From positions 310,001-374,000 of the forward strand of contig NC_057374.1 of NCBI RefSeq assembly GCF_016906535.1: a stretch of 64,000 nucleotides of DNA. Direction: 5' to 3'. The notes below the pieces were generated by a model. That model saw nothing but the letters and a program-made list of their open reading frames with translations. It was not told where the DNA came from and searched no databases. The translations under genes were made by a program, and so were the position numbers. Shown piece after piece: positions 47,397 through 59,495 of the stretch. The stretch's first letter is position 1; every line of letters starts with the position of its first letter. The DNA is from Rhizoctonia solani (Eukaryota; Basidiomycota; Agaricomycetes; Cantharellales; Ceratobasidiaceae).

Positions 47397-50300
47397 ATGG
47401 CATGGTAAATGCGCTAGACAATATTGGAACATGTGAAGTACGCGCTGATCTATTACTGTAGCATAGCAAGACTATTTCACACTCAGCCAGCAGCAACAAG
47501 CCCCAGTCTCAATCTTGTACAGCCAATCCAGGGCCGATCACCCAGAACAACTTGAATGAACCAGATATAGGCATCAAAGATCCTTTTTGGAGCTTGTACG
47601 TTAAATTTGCTTCTTCTGGGGCCTCTGATAACAACCATAGTACTCAAATATTAATATGAAACCCTGAAGCCACCGCTAGAATACGACTATGAAAGGGATG
47701 ACCTTGGAAGGAGCGGAAGATTTTGGAAGGTTTATGTCAAAGAGACCAATGAATGGGATGCTGAGACAGTTGATAGTTGGAATAAGTAAGGCATGCTTAA
47801 GTCTTTGTATGATGCTATTTATGCTCAAATTTTCACTGCTCTCAGGTCTTTGGATGTTATACTAGGTAAGCTAATGGGTTTAGAAAGTGGCAAAACAATC
47901 GCTGATATGACTACATCTATTGCAGTGTTTGTACGTCTTTTGACTTATACTAGATTGATAACATATCATTAATCTTTCACAGGCTGCTCTTTTTTCTGCA
48001 ATATCTACAGCGTAGGGCAGTTTAATGCACCTGCAAAGTATCTCTCACTTAAGGTTTGCTGCTTACAGGTTTCTCATGGAGAGTTCCAAGAGGCTCCAGG
48101 AAGATCCGGCGGATGTTTCCGCACAGGCGCTTGCTGTTATCTCTCAAACTCTGCTTGCTCTTACCAACGGCACTTCAACTTCAACTTCAGCTTCAATGTC
48201 CGCCAAACAAATCCCATTTGTCCCTTCCAGCACCATTGTTCTGATTAATATTCTATGGTATATGTCGCTTAGTGTCAGTGTTGTGGCATCCTTCTTGGCT
48301 ATGCTAGCCAAGGATTGGTGCCATGCTTTCATGACCGGCCGGAAGGGTGAATTATATGTACAGGCGCGACGACGGCAAAAGAAGTGGACGATGATTGAGA
48401 AATGGAAAATGCAAGAACTCATTCTGGTTTTGCCTTCCCTTATACATGTATCACTTCGTAAGTTACATTGATCAATTTCCCGTCGAATATATCTAACAAA
48501 AGGTCTAACCTAATTAGTCCTGTTTGCGATTGGCTTGTGTGTCTATGTCTGGCAACTGAACGATATAGTTGCGATTCCGGTCTGTTGCGTCTGTGGTGCA
48601 TGTGCTGCGTTCTATATCCTATCTAGTCTAGCGCAACAGTCCTTGAGCATTTCCCATATACCACCATTATATCCACGATCCAACGGTCTAGCATGCTGAA
48701 ACCACTTTACTTAGCTATACGACTTCTCTGTATATTGCTCGCTATATGCGGCGCTTGCCTATCAATGGGCGTTATATTCCCTCTAGCGTGTCTTTTCGAC
48801 CTTTGCCTTCCTTCCATGTCTGCCTTTCTCTTTGATAGAATGGCATCCTTGATCGATTACAATGCCAAATGCGCCGACCGCTGGTTTCCAGATAAGCCTG
48901 TGCCTGAAGAGTACGAATCCCTTGACGACGATATTGTTACCAGCTCAGCACTGAGTTGGGTCATTTCTAACTGCGAAGCGATTGATTCGGTGGATATTGC
49001 GCTGCAAGCACTCGCCAGCGCTTCCATGTCCCTCCCCTAGAGCCACTGGAGAAATGTGATACACCAAGCGTGATTGCTCGTCAAATAGGTTTTACCGACT
49101 TCTATAACAGCGTAGATCAAGAGAGGTCGATGAGATATTTGGTTGCACTATCGACTTTTGGAACAGTAGCGCCGCAGCCAACCAATACTCAAACACTTGC
49201 GTATAATTACAGGCTGCACAGGAGTATAATCTCCACGACATCAAGCAGATGATTAGATTAATCCACCTCGATAATGAAAAGTAAGCGATATTAGTTGCTC
49301 TTACGTTTGACTGACTTTGGTAACTTATTTTTTCAACGCCACAGACGGATTGCAGTAATGCTCACCAATGGAACCTTGCTGCAAATAGCCACAACTTTGT
49401 TGCAATAAGTTTTGGCAGTAGAGCAAGTTCCGTTGCATTGGGAATACTCAAAAACCCAATGTCTCTTTCGAGTTGGGTTCTTCCTATGGTCGTCAAAATC
49501 CTCAGAGAGTATATTCGACCCGAGTCCGAGATTGAAACCCTGCATCCTGCTTCTGTTCAATCCTTAGCTCATGTGGGATCGCTCCTTAGTGCATGCATCC
49601 CCCCGAGGAAAAATTCAATGGGTCCAATATTGCCTTCCATTTACTTCGCCCTATTTTGGCTGCTTCGTTTGATCCAGAAGATGATCTATATCGGTTATCC
49701 AGCCCATTGGTAGTCGCCGCACTGTCACACAGTCAACGTAACCTCTCCAGAGGATCGTCCCAACCCAAGGATATGACCTTATTGTCCGAGTCAGTAAATG
49801 CGCTATATGACTACCAATTCGAGGTAGCTCCCTGTGCGGCGGTATTCTGGTTTGGCCTATTCGAGCTATCTTCTGATCCCGATCAATATCATTGCACGGG
49901 TATTGGTGAAGAGAATGGCCATGGTGGCCAGCTTTTAAAAACGAGGTACAAAAATCACAGGACAATAACATCAGCCATTATGCTGTTCATGGGGTTTCTC
50001 ATATCTATGATACTCTCCTCTCAAAAGACATCATTGATAACAACATCGTGGCCCACCTCAAATCTCTTGACTGTGTCTTCGAGGGTGCGGGAATCAACAC
50101 TCCACCTGTACCTTTCTACGTTTTTGTGCTCGAGGTGCACTGTCGTGGATGGCTCTATATCAAGGGCCTGTCACCTCAATGCGCAAAGATGCTCTCACGC
50201 TACACGTTTCCGCGGCTTTCTGCCGATCTGTTAGCATACCTACAGACTCGTGATGTATTAACAGATCTTACAGGAGCAGCTAGCAGCAAGGGCCATACAA

Positions 50301-50733
50301 TGCAGTTTTTCGCAATTTGCCAGTTATGGCTTTTTTACACACTCTATCTCGACTCTCCATCCGTTCAAGACTCAATCAAGGACAAGTTGGCTACCGAGCT
50401 TGGCAAGTACCGGCGATCTGAACACACTCGGGAGGCATTTGAGGATATCGGGAAAATTTGGGAAGGAGCATAGAAACCCTCTGGACCAGCGCGCGTGAAC
50501 GCAGACGCGTGGTGAGCGCTTTCGGTGTTTGGGCCTACCGAGTCGTCGAATGCGTATTCCAGCACCAAGGGGTTCAGACCTCCGACCCGCGAATGCAACA
50601 AATCGAAACGGAATTATCGAACACGTCTCCAGAGCTACGAGGACTGCCTTCATTCACGAGCGTTACACCATACTTTATGGATGAAACTCACGTAAAAATT
50701 GAAGTAGAAGAACACGGGCCGGAGTTAAATTGA
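47397..50733 (+). CDS. DUF6535-type multi-pass membrane protein
   Basis: The DUF6535 family, widespread in Agaricomycetes, has unknown function. Signatures: FWKVYVKETNEWDAETVDSWN, SLDVILVFAALFSAISTAFL, SSTIVLINILWYMSLSVSVV, LAMLAKDWCHAFMTG, then more hydrophobic helices to about 48.85 kb. VFAALF is spread over three exons with a 5-base exon (TGTTT, 47926-47930) in the middle. A long soluble helical half follows (49.4-50.7 kb, with FFAICQLWLFYTLYLDSPS). The 5' end is unclear; MVNALDNIGT at 47397 is a possible start. Near 50464-50469 the frame breaks by one base between EDIGKIWEG and SIETLWTSARERRR. Another break or short intron occurs near 49.95-49.99 kb. Confidence 0.65.
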
Positions 50734-51755
50734 AGGTATTGGTTTCTGGGTGCCAATGTAATGCGAGATTTTTTAGAGTCTTTGTCAGATTTTCGACGAC
50801 ATCAACGATTCATTCGCCCGCTTACTTTCTGTTTGTTTTGAACCAATGAAGACGGTGCATAAACATTCCACTATGCATATGCTTTGACTGAATATAAAAT
50901 TGGATTTTTTATATTGTCAAACATACGCATATACCCATGCTTATTGGATCAATGTACTGAAATTTGCTAGCGCAGTATAGTGAAATTCTTGCAGTATTTT
51001 TGCTATTGATACGATATATGCTCGGGCTAATCTGTAATCCATAGCCATAAAGCATAAAAACAAGAACTTGGATCAGCGAAAAGTCAGAATAAGGGCTGGA
51101 TGGATCGAAACGAGCCCTCGTTCCATTCTTGAGCGGAGATCCACAAAGTAACGTTAGAATCATTGATGAACCTTTGCGATTTACAGTTTGGTTTGTAATG
51201 TCATTGTGTTTGTTATCTGCTAGGACCTCCAATGAACGTAACATCACAACGTTACTGCAAGGTGCAATGGGGTAGATACGTTATAATCACGGATTGAGGT
51301 CCTAAACTGAATTAACAAATGCTATAAGGCACACGTTACTAAGAATTTGGAACAAATGCACTGGAAATCAACGCAGGATTAGAGTTAACCTCGAAGGAAA
51401 TCGTCCTCCCAATTGTGGAAGACTCGAAATTCCCTGGGGTGAGCCTGGCCAGGTGCGGGCCTTGGCATCGAACACATTGCTGATCCTGCTCGGGGAGCCA
51501 ATAACGTTTGTTTTATTATGGCAGTGGCGTCCTTTGCAAGATACGATCGACGCAAGTGTCAACGTTGACTTTGCAGAAACGTCTTATAAACGATCACCAT
51601 TCATAATTCAAATCAAATGAACTGGATTTTCTTCACAAAAACCGCTATACAAAGAGCGACAACCCACAACCATCTATCCCATCCAGACGAATCGACCCAT
51701 CTCCAACTTCCGCCCAAGAATATACATAGAAAAGAGAACAAGGACGTTTTTTTTT
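50734..51755. other. intergenic
   Basis: No supported gene; AT-rich. It forms the 3' flanks of the DUF6535 gene and of FAD2 copy 2. Confidence 0.4.
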
Positions 51756-53430
51756 TTACTCCTGGTCCTTGACATCGATACCCGAGTCGCTCACGCCCTC
51801 ATTGGCAAACACAGCCTGACGAGCCGCAAACCCACGAGCATTCTTGTAAAACACGACTTCGCCCTCGTCTTCAACAAACTTGCACTCTTTCCAGACGCGG
51901 AGAGCTTCGCTCCATGTTCCCGGTCGGCCTTCATGGTCGTATCCGGCAGAGGCGAGGCGGGCCTTGAGGTGGCGCGAGGCTTCCCATCTGTTATTTATTG
52001 TGATATCTCATGTTAGAACAAAGTGACATTTTTTTGATTTATTTAGGTGGAGTAAGGTTCGAGACTTACGCGTGGTAGTGAGGGATCTTGCTTGCGACGT
52101 GGTGGGCAACGTGTGTCTCGGAAATTCCGTGCGTGAGAGTGGCGCCGAGCCAGCCGGTGATAGCTCCAAAGATTCCAGGTCCACCGAGCAAGTTCCGATC
52201 AAGTGTCGAGAGTGCTCCACGGGTAAACGTGAATGAGGATGCGCGGTAGTGGGGGAGAAGGGGGTCAGTATGCTATACATGTGATTACGGTTATCAGTTC
52301 GGGTTTACCGGATGCGAAAAAGGAAAGACAAACCTGGAGGAAAGTGATCAAGACGAGCCAGTGGTTGACCCAGAGATAAGGAATGAGATAGAGGGTGAGA
52401 CATTCAAGGAAACCGCGTTGGTAAGTCCAAGTAACAATTCCAGCCAACCAGATGAAGATCCCAATATCAGAGATGATGATCTGACCGAACTGATGGGGCT
52501 GGAAGAGCGGCAAGCCGGGCGTAAAGTGGTTTGTGCCCTTGGGGTAGGACTTTTGGCCAGACGCATTGGTAAGGAGGTACATTGGCCAACCGAAGAGCTA
52601 CCATTTAGAGCGTAAATGAAACCGATGCCAAGAATCTGAAATAGTGAAAAACTCACGAGTTGTGCAAAGACCCACCAGGCAGCGCCTATCGGAGAGTCAC
52701 CAAGTGCATCCCAGAGCTCTTCCTGAATTTTCTCGTCGACGCGTGAGCCAGCAAGATCTTCCTTTGCTGGGTCCAGGGGAGGCAAGCCGCGTTGAGAACG
52801 AGACTTGGGAACGAAGACCTGGTCGTTGGTCATATGGCTCGTCGAAGCGTGATGTCTGGCATGGCTAATACGCCAGGAATGGTAAGGCACTCCAAGCGCC
52901 GAGTGCAGAACCCATCCGACTGCATTGTTGATGAACTTGCTTTCGCTGAATGCCTGGTGACCGCATTCATGGGCAATAACCCACAGACCAGTCGCTACGA
53001 GACCAGTCGCGTAGCCATATGCTTGCCAGCCAAGGAATCTGCCAACAGGGTATAGATATGGCAGTGCTTTTTGGAGCGCGTCCTGGGCAACCGGAGGAAG
53101 CGCCGAGACAAGCGCGGGAGAGAGGGGGAGATCCACAGGGTTGATTTTCGGAATCAGGGTCGACGCGGCGCGGTATATGGCTGCGATGAGTCCGACATCC
53201 ATCGCGATATACGCAGAGGAGCGGAGCGCAGAGCGTTGGAAGCAGTGGGCACTGAACCAGTGTCAGCTTACATCAGAAATATATATTCGTACTACTTACG
53301 GGATAACGCTCAACACATCCTTCACAGTTAGCTCTGGGACAACAAACTTTTCAGGTCCGGTCAGCTTGTCGGCATCATCCATGGCAGACTGCTTGTTCGC
53401 TGCGTTCTTGCGTTGCGTGACCTGCGACAT
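51756..53430 (-). CDS. FAD2: delta-12 fatty-acid desaturase copy 2 (intact)
   Basis: ER-membrane enzyme that inserts the second double bond in oleate to make linoleate. Reads from MSQVTQRKNAANKQSAMDD through several exons to the stop at 51756-51758. The three histidine boxes are HECGHQAF, HARHHASTS and HVAHH in SETHVAHHVASKIP. Four to six membrane helices are seen (around GYATGLVATGLWVIAHE, PYLWVNHWLVLITFLQ and others). The C-terminal exon reads EDEGEVVFYKNARGFAARQA and ends VSDSGIDVKDQE. All junctions stay in frame. It parallels copy 1 at 43-45 kb, separated by the DUF6535 gene, so one is a duplicate of the other. Confidence 0.92.
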
Positions 53431-54620
53431 CTTCGATGAAAAAGAGGAGAGAGGAGAGAGGGGTCTATCGTCTATCGTGTCGTGAAGGAGAAGAATCCGA
53501 AGGATCCCAACTTTTATAATTTACTCTGCTCCCGAATTTTCAGCCGCCCCAACCAGTTCGGATTAGGTAATCAACATTCTCCCAAACTGCTCCACCACGT
53601 GTCGTGATCTATAATCTGATATGAATACAGTTTGACAACTAGGGTATGCGTTTGTGTGCGCGGGGGATCTGAATCACCCAATCGGCGGCGATATATCTCG
53701 CGGGGCGAATCGGTTTTGGTCGTTTGGTCCTTCCATTCGCTTTCTCCACCCCTGCCCCAAAACTACAATCAACTTGTGTATTCGGAACCGTAGGTTCGTG
53801 CTCTTCGGGTGACGTAAACGTGTGTCTTATCTTAAAGTCTTCGTCGGCGCAATGCCCGGCCCGGGCTACATGCGTATAGTACACATGTCTCGGTATTCAA
53901 CAGGCGTTTCGCTTCCGGAGACGTGTCGTACGACCAGTGACGAGTCCGACCGATCAAGGCTGGCGTAGGGGACAATGTGGAGGGTGGGGGCGTTGACGTG
54001 ATTCAAGGTTCTATTTGTATGCCGAAGGATTTAATTGGGAGGGTCTTTGGTGCTGGTGGTACTGGCAAGGTCCAAACATGTTCGTTTTCGTTGATGCCTA
54101 GCATACTAGTTGTTTCTGTTGACGTGCATTTCCCGAGTTTCGAGCCCACTCCAGAGTGTACTACCGAGTATTAATCAAGGTCTGCAATTCGAACCAGCGA
54201 CATTCAATATTTTTGGTTTTTTGAGGACCGTGATCACCCCCTTTGCTTTCATGACGTCGGAGACCCCGAATTAACCAAACGAACACTTGATTCAACTGCA
54301 TTTCAGATATAAGATTCCATTTCTCTTTGTAGCGCGATTGGTATATACAAATAGGTTTAATAAGTAATTATGACCTTCCGTCTCTGAGATTAGGTATCGA
54401 TTGGTAGGTACGCACGTGGGTCACGCTGAATAGAGCGTTCTGAAGCAATAGACTACAGCTTGATCAATTCATTTCGAGAATATCCCCAGTGCTATTATAC
54501 ACCCTGCAACCAAAACACAATACATTTACATATGACAGTCCCATATAAAAACATCATTATTCAGCCTCATTCAGCGACTGCGTTCCGTCCCCTAAGTGCC
54601 TGCCATGATTGGCGAACGAA
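53431..54620. repeat. intergenic with copy A of a short coding-like repeat (about 54018-54076)
   Basis: Copy A reads PKDLIGRVFGAGGTGKVQ in one frame. A related stretch at 56815-56862 reads AKELIRKTVDAAGTGKVQ, so the two are homologous. The motif faintly recalls a KH domain. Both sit before an F-box sequence in the same relative place, as parts of a duplicated unit. Confidence 0.45.
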
Positions 54621-56353
54621 CTAGTTAACCCACCCCTTGGGTCTCATATCTGGAGGAAGAAACCCTGAAGCGACCAAGCGAACCTCTGGAACGTTGCACT
54701 TGATCCAATCTATAAACTCCTTGTTCGAAAGCAAGTCATCCATAGATAGTTCACCTGCCCGACTCCGCCCCCCAAGAATTACAGCTTGGGACGAGATCTT
54801 GGCTGTAATACGTTTGAACCCTTCAAGATCAAGTACATTGACGTTTGTTAGATATAAAGTATCGACTGTTGGGAATCCGTGTGTCCCGTCTTCTGTATCC
54901 GAGGATAAAGGTCGGAATAAGTCATGACAGAAAGTTTCATCAAACCGCCAACCATGAATGGCAAGTTCCTTCAACGTTGGCAGTGAATTCAATAACTTGC
55001 GAAGTCCTGACCCGTCTAGCCAAGGACCGAGCACCGAGTCACCTCGGTCTAGAACTAACGTGTCGGTCTGAGTGTGTGATAGTAATGCGACCAGTTTGTC
55101 TATGCCTGTCGATGCAAACGTGTAGTAATGTGTCAGAGACGTTACTGCTTTGTCAGTCAGGACCAATGTCGAATGGTAAGTCCCGGGTGCGATTTTAAGG
55201 AGGAATAATTCCAGTACATTGAACGATAAGTCCTCAAGCAAAAGAGTCCTTAGATTGCGAAAATCAATTCTCGAAGATATTGTCGTATTGGCAGCCTCAG
55301 TCGATTGAGCGCAAACTTCCATCCTCATGATTCTCAAATCGCGGAGTGCGGTCGCGGAGGATATAGCTAACATAAATTCAGTCATGGAAGATGGAGAGTC
55401 TTTTAGTTTCACCCTGTAAATAGCCAACTCGACAAGCCGGTCCGTAAAAACGGTGTTATCCCATCGCACCTGAATCCGATCAAGTAGGAGGACCGAAAGA
55501 GAACTTATTAGTTTCTTGAAATCGCAACTGTAGAGCGATTCGGGTAAAGAGGTGGTCGACTCTGCCTTGCGCTCTATACTCTGCAAGCACGTGTAGCGTA
55601 GAGATAACTGAGAGAGTTCGAGGGGTGCGTGATCTTCCACCAAACGACGGATGAAAGCATAAATATCTTCGTCATTTCCCCCTTCCACATATAACCCACG
55701 GATGCGATGAGTATGTCCGACTATGATGTTCATAAAGCGCGATAATGCACCGCCCCACGGCGCGACAACGGCAAGGCGAACCCCCCGACTCCCGGTCCTC
55801 TGAAGACTAGTATTAATAGCCTCAAAATCAAGAGTCTTGTCACATGCAGGTATGGTTTCCCATAGTACGCTATGATCCAAGGCAAGTTTCCTCCAGGTCG
55901 AACAAACGAGCATCAAGTTGCATAGTTCGGAGTACATGGCCTTTACCCCTTGATTCATGGAGACGCTGTTATTTTCCGGGGAATATACGACGTGGAAGAA
56001 TATATCAGATAACACTTCCTGCGGTAAATACCGAACTGACGAGACGAGCTTGTTTCGTATTCGTGAAACGGTCGCTTTACATCGAGTGAGCTGCTCAGTT
56101 GCGGTAACTCTTAGCGAATCGAGAGCTGAATCGATACGAGAAATTATATGTGTAGGAGCTTTATGACCATGTTCGAAGTATATGTTGGTCTCCAGAGAAA
56201 TGCATGACTCCAAATAAGCTTTCAGTGCGTTTGCAAGCAAGTCACGAGTTTCTTCAGATCGTTTCATTGCCGACTCAAGCGCATCCTATATAAATTAATA
56301 AATTGTCCTAGTTTAGGCGGAAAGATAAGACTCACATCGGAGGTGATCAGCAT
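54621..56353 (-). CDS. F-box protein
   Basis: Two exons (56336-56353 and 54621-56285) give about 560 residues. The F-box lies around residues 85-140 (VRYLPQEVLSDIFFHVVYSP, then LCNLMLVCSTWRKLALDH), preceded by a helical N-terminus. The remaining 400 residues contain irregular leucine-rich stretches (LRDLRIMRMEVCA, FRNLRTLLLEDLSF), probably divergent leucine-rich repeats that would bind the substrate. F-box proteins link substrates to Skp1-Cullin ubiquitin ligases. The frame is intact. A decayed paralogue lies next door at 57.2-58.1 kb. Such F-box proteins are highly expanded in Agaricomycetes; the target is unknown. Confidence 0.8.
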
Positions 56354-56524
56354 GGTTTGGGGCCCCCAAGGCTGCGAGGTTGTAATGTAAGCTCAAACCA
56401 CGTTTGCTTGTGGGAACGAAGGCGCGATTGGGTAGGGTTGGCCGAAGTCCACGTGATGTTACAGGAGATCCAGGCGCTTGTAAATACCAGAATCCTTGTG
56501 TCAGATCACCCCCAGTCATCCGTA

Positions 56525-56657
56525 CAGTCGGGACTCTTGACCTGCAGGTTCTTGACCTACAGGCTTTGTATTGAAAAGCTGAGTGTTGCGCCGCTTTACT
56601 ATTGATTTGTAAGCTTGGCTATTGTCTTCCCATACTGCAGGTCAAGAGTCCCGACTG
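56525..56657. mobile_element. 133-bp MITE-like element with perfect 23-bp TIRs
   Basis: Bases 56525-56547 (starting CAGTCGGGACTC) and 56635-56657 are exact inverted repeats of 23 bp. The CAGT...ACTG ends and TA on the left flank recall Tc1/mariner-type MITEs, but the right flank reads AA, so a TA target duplication is not proven. It carries no coding capacity and lies just upstream of the F-box gene. Confidence 0.65.
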
Positions 56658-56814
56658 AATTACAAAAGAAGGATAGAAGCTTGGGGCTTCTGGACATACC
56701 TCTGGTGTACAGAGCTTTAAGGGGAAATATGTTAGAAGTCTCTAGTCCTACTTCCTATCTGGGGAGTGCAGGGACTTGAAGGGACTTGTTGAAATTTGCC
56801 CTCATGCCAAAGAA

Positions 56815-56862
56815 TTGATTAGGAAGACCGTTGACGCTGCTGGTACTGGCAAGGTACAAAGT
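56815..56862 (+). repeat. copy B of the coding-like repeat (see 54018-54076)
   Basis: Reads AKELIRKTVDAAGTGKVQ, related to copy A. Together with the neighbouring F-box copy it marks the second unit of a tandem duplication. Confidence 0.5.
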
Positions 56863-57202
56863 GTTAGTTCCATTGTTACCGAGAAAACGAGCCGTTATCC
56901 GGGCTATTAGTCGCACAAAATTACTAAGAAAATAATCGTATTTCTGTTCTCTTTTGTTCTCTGTTCTGAGACTTATTCCGTTGAAATAAATTTTCGAATT
57001 CCGAGTCCAGTCTAGACAGTATTAGGCGTAGGTTAGCAAATACACACCTGAGTTAATTTAAGGAAGCAAATGATGATAACTTCAGACAGAAAGTTCTGAA
57101 GTAGTACAGAGGTTGCAGTTTGGTAAACATGTTTCCAAACCATATTCAGGAATTGTACAATCCATTTATACGCGATAATCGCATGTATAAAGACTTCATT
57201 AT

Positions 57203-58063
57203 TTAGTCTCTCTCGGGGACCATGCTCCTTGCTGTCAGACCTTGCCATGATTGGTGTGTGTAGTAGTTCAACCACCTCTTGGGCCCCATAGCTGGAGGAA
57301 GAAACCCCGAAGAAGCCAAGCGTACCTCTGGTACGTTGCACTTGATCCAGTCTGTGAACTCCCTGTTTGAAAGCAGATCTTCAGTAGACGATTCCCCTGT
57401 CCTAATGCACCCTCCAAGAGTTATGTTTTGGACCGAGATATTGGCTATGATAAGTTTGAATCCTTCTGGGTTGAGTACATCAGCGTTTATCAGATATAAA
57501 GTACCGACTCCCGGGAATCCAAATGCACTGTTTCCCACATCCAAGAATAAATGTTGGAATATGTCACGTCAGACAGCCTTGTCAAAGCGCCAGTCATGTA
57601 TGCGGAAATTATACAACACCAGATTTGACTCCAATAGCCTGCGAAACTCTGTCCCGTCCAGCCAAGGGTATTTCACCCTGGCACATCCTTCTAAGACTAA
57701 TGTATCATACTGGATTATATCAATGGCTGCTTGGGCCGTAAGGATCAATTTCGAATGGTAAGACTTGGGCGCAACTCTATGTAGAACAATTCCAGCACGC
57801 TAAATGTTAAATCTTGAAGCCAAAGGGACCTTAGACCGGGAAAAATGATTTCCGAGGGTATTGTCGTACTGCCAGCCTTAGTTTCGTCAGTATATTGACC
57901 TCTAGGGAAGGCAATAACTCCAAATAGACTTTTATTACGGTTGCAAGTAAGTCACGAGCTTCTTCGGATCACTTCATTGCCGACTCAAGCGCATTCTATC
58001 AGGATGGATCAGCTGCCCTAGCTTCTGCGAAAAAGTTGGACTTACATCGCAGGTGATCAGCAT
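57203..58063 (-). pseudogene. F-box paralogue, truncated and decayed
   Basis: The C-terminal part (around 57270-57540) reads VGTLYLINADVLNPEGFKL, LLSNREFTDWIKCNVPEVRL and SSGFLPPAMGPKRW. It matches the end of the F-box protein at 54621-56353 closely. The start region around 58063, with the ATG and the first intron, also corresponds. Between them most of the F-box and middle domain is missing or out of frame. The 3' reading frame continues past the paralogue's stop (to 57203). It is best read as an internally deleted duplicate. Confidence 0.75.
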
Positions 58064-59214
58064 AGCTCTGGGCTTCCAAAACTGTAAAACTGTAACGAAC
58101 GTTTAAGTGTGGGAGCGAAAGATGATTGGGTGGGCAAGTAGTCTGGTGAGGGGCGTCTTTTTAGGCGTTTGTAAATATCGGAGTATTTGTATCGAGTCAC
58201 CCATGACCTTCACTCGATTGTATTAGATAGAAGATTCGGGTGTTCGAACACACAACTGGCGCACAGCGCTGGGGTATTGAAAGCTTAAGCCTCTAATCAT
58301 TTTACCTACCTGAAAGGTGTAGCGGTGACTTATCAAGTCGTTGCAACTATCCGTGTTATCTTCTCATAGCATAAGAACGGTATCAATATACATCCAGGGA
58401 TATAGTTCAAACACTGATATTAATTAACCCCTTATCCGTTCGCACTATACAGGGCAGACTCTGACAATGATTTGAAGCCGTGAGCTATGCCAGTAAGACA
58501 AATTTGTAAGATATCGATATTAAAATGAAATTAATTGTATTAATAGGCATATATTTTCTTTTATTCCCGCCAGCAAGGTGCGCACCAGAATCTGTTCCAA
58601 TGATGCGATCATTTTGAACCCAGAGTTCAAACACAGCTAGTGGTTAGAGAATAAACATGGAAGCGATCACTTCTTAAAACTGTATGTTAGATTTATGGTC
58701 GTAATTATTCCTTGACTTTCATTGCAATCGGTCAGGCGAGATGTTTCTCATATCAGTGAAATAACCTGTGATCTAGAATATAACGGTCAATCCTCCAGGA
58801 GCTTACAAGTATACGGCCACATAGTCTTATCAATTATGAGTCTCATGTATAACCACTCAATAGCCAACAAACGAAGATACATTATATATCACGGAGTTGC
58901 CAATGTGCTGACAAGATCGAATTGAAGATATGTGTTTCCACGAAGATTTCGTCTTCAAGATCAACTCTGGAACGTTTGAAGGAAGGGCCGACCGTGGAAA
59001 CTAGGATTGACATGTACTTCAAACTGAGACCAGATCAATTATGTCACGCCGGTGGTACTTGCTTGCGCGAAAAATATCACAGGGCTAGGCTTAGGGGATG
59101 GTATTCGTTGATATTCCATATCTCAACAATAAAAGGGCCGGCCTTGCTCCCGGACCACCAAAACTCCCCCAATCATACCACCCTACTCAGGTGTCCTCAG
59201 CCCCAGTTATCGTT
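58064..59214. promoter_or_regulatory. intergenic; promoter of SSP4
   Basis: No supported gene. An AATAAAAGG box at 59128-59136 lies 79 bp before the ATG at 59215. The same word precedes the secreted-protein gene at 917-1233. Confidence 0.4.
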
Positions 59215-59495
59215 ATGAAGCTCACGCTTGGATTCCTACTCTTGGGGCTGTCTGCTGTATTCACGACAGTGGGCTCCACACCATTACCTGAGCTACAGGA
59301 GCGATGCACGCCCATTGGAAATGTAAGCAATCACTCACTCTCTCCCTCTCTTCAAGAGAAAGTCCTCGCGGTTGACCCTATAGCCTTGCATAATATATCG
59401 CTCCACGTGCTGTGACGCATGCTATCCCACAGGATCAGAGATTGGTTACTGCAAAGAGAAGCAAAGTGACCCCCTACACTGAGGAGGCTGAATAA
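59215..59495 (+). CDS. small secreted protein, short or truncated (SSP4)
   Basis: Exon 59215-59322 encodes a clear signal peptide (MKLTLGFLLLGLSAVFTTVG) and the start of a mature protein (PELQERCTPIGN). A phase-0 splice to 59433-59495 gives 56 residues in all, with one mature cysteine. In a neighbouring frame the second exon reads SEIGYCKEKQ, with a cysteine. So a one-base change or a different splice site may have truncated a once cysteine-rich family member. Whether it is a live gene is uncertain. Confidence 0.45.

Noticed and set aside
31497..53430. Secondary-metabolite biosynthetic cluster
   Set aside because: No polyketide synthase, NRPS, terpene cyclase or cluster regulator is present; the lipid genes are ordinary metabolism or signalling genes.
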